Positions 8,072 to 13,726 of a DNA stretch of 15,893 nucleotides are shown piece by piece (the first letter of the stretch is position 1; every line of letters begins with the position of its first letter). The position numbers were made by a program, and so were the translations under genes. The DNA is from Myxococcales bacterium (GTDB lineage Bacteria > Myxococcota > Myxococcia > Myxococcales > Myxococcaceae), in NCBI GenBank assembly GCA_003153055.1, contig PMBV01000176.1:365-16257 (forward strand). The letters run 5' to 3'. The notes under the pieces were generated by a model, which was not told the DNA's origin, searched no databases, and was given only the letters and a program-made list of their open reading frames with translations.

Positions 8072-8608
8072 TCACTCCCTGGCGAGGGCCCGGTCGATCC
8101 ACCGCCTGAGCTGGTTCTCGGAGAGCTGCCCCACCTCCGCGCCCACGATGGCCCCGTGGCGATCGATGACGTACAGCGTGGGCAGGCCCTTGACGAGGTA
8201 CCGCTGCCCCACGTCGGGCGTGCCGTAGGCGGCGTACGGCGCGAGCTGGGGCTGGCGGGCGATAAAACCGGCGACCGCCTCCTTCTGCTGGTCGAGATCA
8301 TCGTTGGCGATGGCCACCAGCCTCACCCCTCGCCCCTCGTACTCCTTGGCCACCCGCACCAGCATCGGCATCTCTTCGCGGCACGGCAGGCACCACGTCG
8401 CCCAGAAGTCGACCAGCACCACCTGCCCCGCGAGCTCGGCGAGGCTCACCTGCCCGCCCTCGTACCTCTCGACCGAGAGCTCGGGGGCCTGACTCTGGGC
8501 CTTCAGCAGCGCCTCGTCGGCGACCTCCTGCCAGCCCATCAACACCGCGCCCACCAGGAGCAACCCCACCAGCACGAGCGTCAAGGTGTCTGTCTTCGCG
8601 CTCTTCAT
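8072..8608 (-). CDS. TlpA/ResA-like membrane-anchored thiol-disulfide oxidoreductase
   Basis: The product has 178 residues. Residues of about 9-25 form an N-terminal membrane anchor (L-T-L-V-L-V-G-L-L-L-V-G), which places the thioredoxin domain in the periplasm. The redox motif is W-C-L-P-C (C73, C76) within V-D-F-W-A-T-W, followed by R-E-E-M-P. The cis-Pro is P143 in G-L-P-T-L-Y-V-I-D, all as in TlpA/ResA proteins. Such proteins reduce or exchange disulfides of exported substrates, for example in cytochrome c maturation; the partner here is unknown. The start at ATG 8608 overlaps the stop of the upstream CFI-box gene (ATGA), implying translational coupling. The frame stays open further upstream, but that would run through the neighbouring gene in another frame and lose the anchor as N-terminus. 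Confidence 0.92.
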   Translation of the reverse strand: MKSAKTDTLTLVLVGLLLVGAVLMGWQEVADEALLKAQSQAPELSVERYEGGQVSLAELAGQVVLVDFWATWCLPCREEMPMLVRVAKEYEGRGVRLVAIANDDLDQQKEAVAGFIARQPQLAPYAAYGTPDVGQRYLVKGLPTLYVIDRHGAIVGAEVGQLSENQLRRWIDRALARE

Positions 8609-9618
8609 CGATGCTCGAGCCCCTGGACGAAGCGTGTGAGGAGCGCCCGGGTCGCCTGCCTCAGCCACGGCCGCCGGGCCACCAGCCGCGCCAGGTGAGG
8701 CCCGTTGGCGTAGTACCAGCGAACGAAGCGGCGACCCCACGTGCGCTCGAGAAGGTACCCGTCGCGAAAGCGCCGCAGGGGAACCAGCTGGGGGGCGCCC
8801 TCCCCGAAGACGGCCGTGGCCACGAAGCACGGCCCGGTGGTGTTGAGCCAGAGCACCCGGCTGCTGTTGAGGTTCAACACGCCGCGCAGCCGCTCGGGCG
8901 GGGCGTAGAGGAAGGCCAGGAGATCGCGCGGCGCCGCCGGGAGCTCGGTGCCAGTCGCGTCATCGACCTCGACACGGGTCTGCGCCCCCGATGGCTCCAC
9001 CAGCCGAAACGTCGAATGCCGGGTCTTCCCTCGGAGGCTCGTCTGCACCGCGCGCACCTCGCCGACGTACACCACGAAGGACCGCTGGCACTTGTGACAG
9101 GCGAGCCGGTGAGTCGCCAGCCCGGGCGGGAGCTGAAACTCCGACTCCTTCTTGCACCAGGCGCACACCAGCCTGGCATGCACCTGAGCGTCCGCCCGTG
9201 CGTCGAAGCGCGAGACCCCCGAGGCGCGATCGAACACCGGGAACGGCCCCTCACTCGAGCGCCGCCACAGCTTGACCTCGGCCTGGGCCGCCTGCTCCAG
9301 CGCCACCGCCTCGCGCCACTTCGGCTCGGCTGCCTCGATGCTATTCTCGACCACCAGGCTCAGCGCCAGCAGGTGAGCCTCCAACCCGGCTCGGAGCGGC
9401 TCCACGTCAGCCAGCGCCAGCGCCCGCGCCAACAACCGCTCACCCTGCTCCATCAGCCGGCCCGCGACTCCCACGGCCGGGTCGTCCCTCCGCCGGTACA
9501 GGGGCGGCTCGGGGATGGCCGCGAAGAACGCTCGCACGTCCCTCCGGAAACGCTCCCCGTCTTCCTTCTCTGGAAGCGTCCGCCGTCTCGCCCGCTGTCG
9601 AAGCTCCTCGAGCTGCAC
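8605..9618 (-). CDS. Zinc-ribbon protein with CFI-box C-terminal domain
   Basis: GTG 9618 (337 aa) is chosen because GAAGGGAG sits at 9623-9630, 4 nt upstream. An open frame continues to ATG 9789 but would cross the divergent promoter region and the start of the opposite gene. Residues of about 50-120 are helical. A zinc-ribbon-like set of Cys is C-A-W-C (152, 155) and C-H-K-C (174, 177). The C-terminus opens with C-F-V-A-T-A-V-F-G (264-272), then L-R-R-F-R-D, then W-Y-Y-A-N-G-P-H-L-A. This is the CFI-box C-terminal domain, whose usual opening is C-F-I-A-T-A. The biochemical function of that domain is not known to me. It is coupled to the thioredoxin gene by an ATGA overlap, so its Cys residues may be thioredoxin substrates. 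No signal peptide is obvious. Confidence 0.8.
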   Translation of the reverse strand: MQLEELRQRARRRTLPEKEDGERFRRDVRAFFAAIPEPPLYRRRDDPAVGVAGRLMEQGERLLARALALADVEPLRAGLEAHLLALSLVVENSIEAAEPKWREAVALEQAAQAEVKLWRRSSEGPFPVFDRASGVSRFDARADAQVHARLVCAWCKKESEFQLPPGLATHRLACHKCQRSFVVYVGEVRAVQTSLRGKTRHSTFRLVEPSGAQTRVEVDDATGTELPAAPRDLLAFLYAPPERLRGVLNLNSSRVLWLNTTGPCFVATAVFGEGAPQLVPLRRFRDGYLLERTWGRRFVRWYYANGPHLARLVARRPWLRQATRALLTRFVQGLEHR

Positions 9619-9622
9619 CGTG

Positions 9623-9630
9623 CTCCCTTC
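9623..9630 (-). promoter_or_regulatory. Ribosome binding site fixing the GTG start of the CFI-box gene
   Basis: Minus-strand GAAGGGAG lies 4 nt before GTG 9618. It is the only purine-rich SD-like sequence near any candidate start of this frame, and it supports the 337-residue form over the 394-residue one. Confidence 0.6.
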
Positions 9631-9702
9631 TACGCACAAACCCCCGCACCCGGAACGACACTGAACTATTTCAACGCCTTGCCACCCGTCAGTGTCAGCG
9701 AA

Positions 9703-9730
9703 TTGACTACCTTGTGCGGCAAGGTACGTT
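9703..9730 (+). promoter_or_regulatory. Promoter with an internal dyad, small membrane protein gene
   Basis: TTGACT (9703-9708) and TACGTT (9725-9730) form a -35/-10 pair with a 16-bp spacer. The spacer is largely filled by the perfect inverted repeat TACCTTG-TGCGG-CAAGGTA (9708-9726), which overlaps the last base of the -35 and the first bases of the -10. The expected transcription start falls at or next to ATG 9737, so the message may be leaderless. Dyads placed between -35 and -10 are typical of MerR-type regulation, although MerR spacers are usually 19-20 bp. Confidence 0.5.
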
Positions 9731-9736
9731 TTCACC

Positions 9737-10006
9737 ATGGGCCTCATTCGATTCATTCTGTGGACTGGAGTCTCGGTGGGCATCGGCATCGCCGCGGCGA
9801 CGGTCGAGGTGGGCGGCCGAACACCGGTCCAGCACGTCGAGCGCGTGTGGAAGCATGATCGCCCTCAGCTGGAGCGGGCCAGCCACGACGCCGTCGAGGA
9901 GCTGAAGAAGAAGGTCTCGAGCAAGGACCTCGGCCCCAAGGAGCAGCACTCGGCCTCGGATCGCTCGGCCATCGACGACATCATCGCCAAGCGGCCGCAC
10001 CCTTAA
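9737..10006 (+). CDS. Small membrane-anchored protein of unknown function
   Basis: This 89-residue protein has one N-terminal hydrophobic segment (residues of about 4-22, I-R-F-I-L-W-T-G-V-S-V-G-I-G-I-A-A-A), followed by a charged, mostly helical tail (E-E-L-K-K-K, D-D-I-I-A-K-R). I do not recognise a family. ATG 9737 is supported by codon use and by the promoter just upstream. There is no good SD; the nearest AAGG is about 12 nt away inside the dyad. It ends 2 nt from the convergent trmJ gene. It could be a small envelope stress protein, but nothing in the sequence proves that. Confidence 0.68.
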   Translation: MGLIRFILWTGVSVGIGIAAATVEVGGRTPVQHVERVWKHDRPQLERASHDAVEELKKKVSSKDLGPKEQHSASDRSAIDDIIAKRPHP

Positions 10007-10008
10007 GC

Positions 10009-10716
10009 TCAGCCCTTCGGAACGATGGATCGACCGAGCTGCTCCACCGCGCCCAGCCACAGCTCGGCTTCCCGCTGGGTGAGCTGACCCCGAACCAGCG
10101 AACGAGAGAGCTCCCGGAGCACGTGCTCGGGGGCCTGTGGGTTGAGATATCCGCACGCCAGCAGCGTCGTCTTGAGCTTCGACTCCAAGCGATGCACCAG
10201 CCCCAGCGGAGCACCTGGCTCGACCGCCGTGGGGACAGCCGGAGCTCGACGGCAGAGGTACGTCAGCACCGCCGCGGCGTGAGACACGTTCATCGACGGC
10301 TGGGCGTCATCGGTGGGAATCGCCAGGGCGTCGTGACACAGCGACAGCTCGTCGTCTGACAGCCCCCGCTTCTCGCCTCCCAACACCAGGGCCACCCGAC
10401 CCCGCGCGGCGTGGGTGGCGAGGCGCTCCACCCCTTCCTCCGGAGAGAGCGCCGTGAAGCGCTTCAGCGCCGTTCGCGACGTGGTGCCGACGGCGTACAC
10501 CACCGTCGAGAGGGCCTCCTCGAGCGACTGGGCCACCGAGAAGCGCTCGAGCACGTGGTCGGCCTTCACGCCCAGCCGCTCCACGCCACGGAAATCGTGG
10601 GTCCGCGGGTCCGAGAGGATGAGCTCGGTGAGGCCGAAGTTCGCCATGACCCGGGCGATCGACCCCAGATTGTCCGCGGAGCGGAGCTGGTGGCACACGA
10701 GCACTGGAATGACCAT
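10009..10716 (-). CDS. trmJ: tRNA 2'-O-ribose methyltransferase, SpoU/TrmJ type
   Basis: The 235-residue enzyme methylates a ribose 2'-OH using S-adenosylmethionine; TrmJ acts at tRNA position 32. Motif 1 is L-R-S-A-D-N-L-G-S-I-A-R-V-M-A-N-F-G-L (N16, catalytic-type R22). Motif 2 is L-G-G-E-K-R-G-L-S-D-D-E-L (112-124). Motif 3 is P-S-M-N-V-S-H-A-A-A-V-L-T-Y (140-153). Together these form the trefoil-knot SAM site of the SPOUT class. A helical C-terminal extension (about 172-229, with L-R-E-L-S-R-S-L-V-R and Q-R-E-A-E) fits TrmJ rather than TrmH or TrmL. ATG 10716 is chosen because AGAAGG lies 8 nt upstream; GTG 10725 is an alternative that would overlap that SD. Confidence 0.85.
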   Translation of the reverse strand: MVIPVLVCHQLRSADNLGSIARVMANFGLTELILSDPRTHDFRGVERLGVKADHVLERFSVAQSLEEALSTVVYAVGTTSRTALKRFTALSPEEGVERLATHAARGRVALVLGGEKRGLSDDELSLCHDALAIPTDDAQPSMNVSHAAAVLTYLCRRAPAVPTAVEPGAPLGLVHRLESKLKTTLLACGYLNPQAPEHVLRELSRSLVRGQLTQREAELWLGAVEQLGRSIVPKG

Positions 10717-10724
10717 CGGAAGCA

Positions 10725-10730
10725 CCTTCT
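10725..10730 (-). promoter_or_regulatory. Ribosome binding site fixing the trmJ start
   Basis: Minus-strand AGAAGG is 8 nt before ATG 10716, which is ideal spacing. It argues against initiation at GTG 10725, whose first base falls inside the SD. Confidence 0.6.
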
Positions 10731-10771
10731 TTCACTGGCCGAAACGATGCCTTGAGGTGTACACTGAAGGG

Positions 10772-11320
10772 GTGGGCAAAGGGTTCGTCTTCAGCGTGGT
10801 GCTGGTATTGGGCGCCGGCTGCGGCGTGGGCGGGGTCGCGCCCAAAGCCCCTTCGACGTCGCAGGCATTGAGCGGCTCCTCCGAGTGGCTCGAGTTCGAG
10901 CCGGTGCAGGTGCGCCGTGAGCTCTACCGCGAGGTGGCCCGTCAGTCGGCTGACCAGGTCGGCCAGCACGGCGCGGTGCTCTTCCCCATGTTCGTTCGAG
11001 GCGAGTTCGTCGCCGCGCCGAGCATCGACGCCCGCCTCGACCTTCTGGCCGCGACCGACGGCGGCGCCAAGACGGTGGTGACGTTCGACCAGCAAGACCC
11101 CTTCTCCGAAGACCGCCGGGAGTCGTTCCAGGGCCTCTCCGAGCGGGAGGCGGCCGAGCTGGTCGCCCGTTCGCTCCTGCAGCACTGGAAAATCGACCCC
11201 GTCGGCCCCGTGACCGTGGTGCGCGTCACCGGAGCCCCCTACGCCGCCGCGTGGATCGACGGCGAGCTGCGGCTGAACCCCGCCTTCGTCACCATGGCCG
11301 CGGCGCCCGCTGCGCCCTGA
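10772..11320 (+). CDS. Putative lipoprotein of unknown function
   Basis: From GTG 10772 the product has 182 residues and opens with G-K-G-F-V-F-S-V-V-L-V-L-G-A-G-C. This is a lipoprotein signal with C17 as the lipidated residue, although Gly at -3 makes the lipobox imperfect. GTG 10757 is an alternative start adding five residues. The frame is open far upstream but only as antisense of trmJ. The mature part has a helical stretch (Y-R-E-V-A-R-Q-S-A-D) and a segment T-V-V-T-F-D-Q-Q-D-P-F. It ends with P-V-T-V-V-R-V-T-G-A-P-Y-A-A-A-W-I-D-G-E-L, suggesting an alpha/beta fold. No family was recognised. It lies 54 nt upstream of the phosphatase gene on the same strand, probably in one operon, and divergent from trmJ. 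Confidence 0.68.
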   Translation: MGKGFVFSVVLVLGAGCGVGGVAPKAPSTSQALSGSSEWLEFEPVQVRRELYREVARQSADQVGQHGAVLFPMFVRGEFVAAPSIDARLDLLAATDGGAKTVVTFDQQDPFSEDRRESFQGLSEREAAELVARSLLQHWKIDPVGPVTVVRVTGAPYAAAWIDGELRLNPAFVTMAAAPAAP

Positions 11321-11374
11321 AGGCGTGCGGAGCTCGTCATCGCCACTCCACGCTGACCCCTTGAGAGGCTCGCC

Positions 11375-11944
11375 GTGAGCCGCCGGTGGGCTCGCCGGGC
11401 CCTCGCGCTCACCGCCGCCGTCGCCGCGCTCCTTGTAGGCCTGGTGCTCGCTCGCAATGTGCACCCGGTGGTCAAGGGAGAGGTCTGGCGCTCGGCTCAG
11501 CTCTCGGCCGGCACCCTCGAAGCCCTGGCGGGGCGCGAGCACCTGCGCTCGGTGCTGAACTTGAGGGGGCCTCGACCCCAAGCGAGCTGGTACGACGAGG
11601 AGCTCGAGGCGAGCCGCCGCGCGGGGGTGGAGCACTTCGACTTCGAGCTCTCGGCCGAGCGCGATGTGCCGCCGGAGCAAGCCCGGGCGCTGGTCGAGCT
11701 GATGGCCCGTGCCCCCAAGCCGTTGCTGATCCACTGCCAGGGTGGAGCCGACCGGAGCGGCCTCGCCTCGGCGTTGTACCGCTACGCCGTGGCCCACGAG
11801 GCGCCCACGGTGGCCGATGGTGAGCTCTCGGTCTGGTACGGCCACGTTCCCTTCTTCAACTCGAAGGTCCTGGCGATGGATCGAAGCTTCTGGGCCTTCG
11901 TGAAGGCCGACCCACGAGCTGGTGGATCTGCACAGTTGCCCTGA
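11375..11944 (+). CDS. Membrane-anchored Cys-dependent tyrosine/dual-specificity phosphatase
   Basis: The 189-residue product starts at GTG 11375, with GAGAGG at 6 nt spacing. An N-terminal R-R-W-A-R-R followed by a hydrophobic segment (about 9-27) gives a membrane anchor with the catalytic domain probably outside the cytoplasm. The PTP loop is H-C-Q-G-G-A-D-R-S-G, with nucleophile C121 and phosphate-binding R127 (C-x5-R). D97 in E-R-D-V-P-P is a candidate general acid. The block S-V-L-N-L-R-G at 59-65 is typical of the DSP/Siw14-like family. Substrates could be phosphotyrosine proteins, inositol phosphates or other phosphate esters; the sequence does not decide. It may belong with the upstream lipoprotein in an envelope operon. 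It ends 27 nt before vapB. Confidence 0.84.
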   Translation: MSRRWARRALALTAAVAALLVGLVLARNVHPVVKGEVWRSAQLSAGTLEALAGREHLRSVLNLRGPRPQASWYDEELEASRRAGVEHFDFELSAERDVPPEQARALVELMARAPKPLLIHCQGGADRSGLASALYRYAVAHEAPTVADGELSVWYGHVPFFNSKVLAMDRSFWAFVKADPRAGGSAQLP

Positions 11945-11964
11945 AACGATGCAGACGCTACATC
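11936..11964 (+). promoter_or_regulatory. Possible vapBC promoter
   Basis: TTGCCC (11936-11941) and TACATC (11959-11964) are separated by 17 bp and end 7 nt before the vapB ATG. No SD precedes that ATG, so the message may be leaderless. One copy of an 11-bp direct repeat lies in the spacer. The -10 match is weak, so the call is tentative. Confidence 0.35.
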
Positions 11965-11980
11965 TGTTCCGATGCAGACG
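11947..11980 (+). repeat. 11-bp direct repeat at the vapB start, candidate antitoxin operator
   Basis: CGATGCAGACG occurs at 11947-11957 and again at 11970-11980, 23 bp apart. The second copy contains the vapB start codon. The first copy provides an out-of-frame ATG (11949) whose frame closes after 21 codons. Placement over the promoter and start fits an autoregulatory binding site of a VapB-type antitoxin. Confidence 0.5.
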
Positions 11981-12178
11981 ATTCGCACGACCCTCAACCT
12001 CGACGCCCGGCTGATCGCCGAGGCCTGCGCGAGAAACCCCGGGCTCACCCGCACCGCGGTCATCGAGGAAGGGTTGAGGGCGCTGCTCGCCAGAGACGCG
12101 GCCCTCCGACTGGCCGAGCTGGGAGGGACCGCCGAGGCCAAAAGCCTCCCCCGCAAGAAGAAGCGGGCTGGCCGGTGA
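11972..12178 (+). CDS. vapB: VapB-type antitoxin
   Basis: The 68-residue protein opens with M-Q-T-I-R-T-T-L-N-L-D, the short beta strand of a ribbon-helix-helix DNA-binding fold. It is followed by helix-loop-helix residues 12-44, with T-R-T-A-V-I-E-E-G-L-R-A-L-L as the second helix. The C-terminal tail (K-S-L-P-R-K-K-K-R-A-G-R) is basic, probably disordered, and would contact the toxin. The antitoxin neutralises the PIN-domain RNase encoded next and normally represses its own promoter with it. The TGA stop overlaps the toxin GTG start (GTGA), as is usual for vapBC pairs. Confidence 0.87.
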   Translation: MQTIRTTLNLDARLIAEACARNPGLTRTAVIEEGLRALLARDAALRLAELGGTAEAKSLPRKKKRAGR

Positions 12179-12543
12179 TACTCCCCGACGCCAGCGCCTG
12201 GGTCGCGCACCTCAAGCGGCGCGATGAGCGTCTGGTGCGCCACCTGGCCGAGAACCGGGTGGTGGCGTGCGACGTGGTGGTGGGCGAGCTGCTCCTCGCC
12301 CGGGCCCTGCCCACCGAGCTCTTTCGGCATCTGGCCCAGCTCCCTCGCATTCCCTCCCCGCTCGCCAGCGAGACCGGGGCCTTCATCGAGCGCCATCGGG
12401 ACCTGTTGCGAAAGGCCCATGCCGACTGGGCCCAGGCCGAGGTGCTCCTCGCCGCCACCGTGGCCCGGGCGACGCTCTTGACCGCCGACCCCGAGCTCGC
12501 CGCGGCGTTCCGCCACCTCACCGGGAGCGCCCGACGCCAGTGA
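12175..12543 (+). CDS. vapC: VapC-type PIN-domain toxin ribonuclease
   Basis: The 122-residue protein starts at GTG 12175, overlapping the vapB stop by 4 nt. PIN-domain acidic residues are visible: D5 in P-D-A-S-A-W-V, E38 in V-V-V-G-E-L, E89 in A-E-V-L-L-A-A-T and D105 in L-L-T-A-D-P-E-L. In most VapC proteins the third position is Asp; here it is Glu, a conservative change that may still bind the metal. VapC toxins cleave specific RNAs, often initiator tRNA or the 23S sarcin-ricin loop, when freed from VapB. The length is normal. purC starts 21 nt downstream on the same strand. Confidence 0.88.
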   Translation: MILPDASAWVAHLKRRDERLVRHLAENRVVACDVVVGELLLARALPTELFRHLAQLPRIPSPLASETGAFIERHRDLLRKAHADWAQAEVLLAATVARATLLTADPELAAAFRHLTGSARRQ

Positions 12544-12564
12544 GAAGCTGGTAGAGAAGCGCCC

Positions 12565-13527
12565 ATGGAACCGCGCGTCGACGCCGCCCTCAGGGCCCAA
12601 CTGAGCCACACCCTCTCGCAGACCGACTTCCCCGCGCTGGGCACCAAGTACCAGGGCAAGGTGCGCGACACCTACCGGTCGGACGATCGCCTGGTGCTCA
12701 TCACCACCGATCGCCTGTCGGCCTTCGACCACGTGCTGACGACGCTGCCGTTCAAGGGCGACCTATTGAACCAGCTGTCGCACTTCTGGTTCCAGCGCAC
12801 CGCGCACATCGTGAAGAACCACGTGCTCGACCTGCCAGACCCCTGCGTCATCGTGGCGCGGCTCACCCGGCCCTTGCCCATCGAATTCGTCGTGCGCGGC
12901 TCCCTCACCGGAAGCCTCTGGCGCGATTACGAGGCCCACCGAGACCCCTACGCCCTGCGGCTCCCTCCGGGCCTGAAGAAGGACCAGGCCTTCGAGCGAC
13001 CCATTCTCACCCCGTCGACCAAGGCCCCGCTGGGTCAGCACGACGAGCCTGTCTCCGAAGCCGAGCTCCTCGCTCGCGGCCTGGTCTCGGCCCGTGACCT
13101 CGCCCGCGCCAAGGAGGCCGCCCTGGCCCTGTTCGCCGAGGGCCAGCGCGTCGCCCAGGGCCAGGGGCTCATCTTGGTCGACACCAAGTACGAGCTGGGC
13201 CTCGACGGTGACACGCTGCTCGCCATCGACGAGCTCCACACGCCCGACTCCAGCCGCTACTGGGTGGCCGAGGGCTCCGAGGGCCGCTTCACCCGCGGCG
13301 AGGCCCAGGTGATGCTCGACAAAGAGAACCTCAGGCAGTGGCTCATTCAGGAACGCGGCTTCTCGGGGCACGGCCCCCTGCCCACCATTCCCGACGATGT
13401 GCGCGTTTCACTGGCAGGAACCTACGTCACTGCCTTCGAGCGAATCACCGGGGCGGCCTTCGCCATGAGCGCGGGCGACGTGACCGAGCGGCTGACCGCC
13501 AACCTCCGGCGGGCGAAGCTGATCTAG
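12565..13527 (+). CDS. purC: Phosphoribosylaminoimidazole-succinocarboxamide synthase (SAICAR synthetase)
   Basis: This purine-biosynthesis enzyme joins CAIR and aspartate using ATP to form SAICAR. At 320 residues it is the longer form of the family. Landmarks are the ATP-binding G-K-V-R-D-T-Y (31-37), D-R-L-S-A-F-D (49-55) and the signature P-I-E-F-V-V-R-G-S-L-T-G-S (105-117). Further on are D-T-K-Y-E-L-G (206-212), I-D-E-L-H-T-P-D-S-S-R-Y-W (221-233) and D-K-E-N-L-R-Q-W-L (252-260). ATG 12565 is preceded by AGAGAAG at suitable spacing. It lies 21 nt after vapC with no visible promoter in between, so it is probably co-transcribed with the toxin-antitoxin genes. The enzyme of the next reaction in the pathway, PurB, is partly encoded at the window end on the other strand. 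Confidence 0.95.
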   Translation: MEPRVDAALRAQLSHTLSQTDFPALGTKYQGKVRDTYRSDDRLVLITTDRLSAFDHVLTTLPFKGDLLNQLSHFWFQRTAHIVKNHVLDLPDPCVIVARLTRPLPIEFVVRGSLTGSLWRDYEAHRDPYALRLPPGLKKDQAFERPILTPSTKAPLGQHDEPVSEAELLARGLVSARDLARAKEAALALFAEGQRVAQGQGLILVDTKYELGLDGDTLLAIDELHTPDSSRYWVAEGSEGRFTRGEAQVMLDKENLRQWLIQERGFSGHGPLPTIPDDVRVSLAGTYVTAFERITGAAFAMSAGDVTERLTANLRRAKLI

Positions 13528-13583
13528 GTGACTGGCGCAATCAGAATTGCTTACCCATACATCGCCATCCATTAGACACACAC

Positions 13584-13624
13584 GAGACGACGCGCGCCAT
13601 CGGGCCGCTCGTCTCATTTGTTGA
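13584..13624 (+). terminator. Possible purC terminator
   Basis: GAGACGA (13584-13590) and TCGTCTC (13609-13615) form a perfect 7-bp stem around an 18-nt GC-rich loop, followed by ATTTGTTGA. The stem is short and the T tract interrupted, but it sits 57 nt after the purC stop and before the kinase, where a terminator is expected. Confidence 0.45.
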
Positions 13625-13662
13625 GAATGTGATGTAAAGGCCCTGCGTGTCTGGCCAAGCAC

Positions 13663-13674
13663 AGGGGACCCCCT
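13663..13674. promoter_or_regulatory. Short palindrome upstream of the kinase gene
   Basis: AGGGG-AC-CCCCT is a perfect 5-bp inverted repeat with a 2-bp centre, about 65 bp before the kinase start. It could be an operator or part of an imperfect hairpin with the CCCTG to its left. No convincing -35/-10 pair was found around it. Confidence 0.25.
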
Positions 13675-13726
13675 AACAATACAGTCCATCTGAAATACGA
13701 ACCATTCGATCCGAGCAGCGGGTACT

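Noticed and set aside
8609..8830. Upstream extension of the thioredoxin frame to 252 residues
   Set aside because: It would run through the end of the CFI-box gene in another frame and bury the membrane anchor; the ATGA overlap gives a better start.
9619..9789. Upstream extension of the CFI-box gene to ATG 9789
   Set aside because: It would overlap the divergent gene start and its promoter dyad, and the added residues have no recognisable domain, whereas GTG 9618 has an SD.
10307..11845. 512-codon minus-strand frame spanning trmJ, the lipoprotein and the phosphatase
   Set aside because: It crosses three supported genes and their intergenic gaps and has a repetitive Arg/Gly/His-rich composition, as expected of an antisense shadow.
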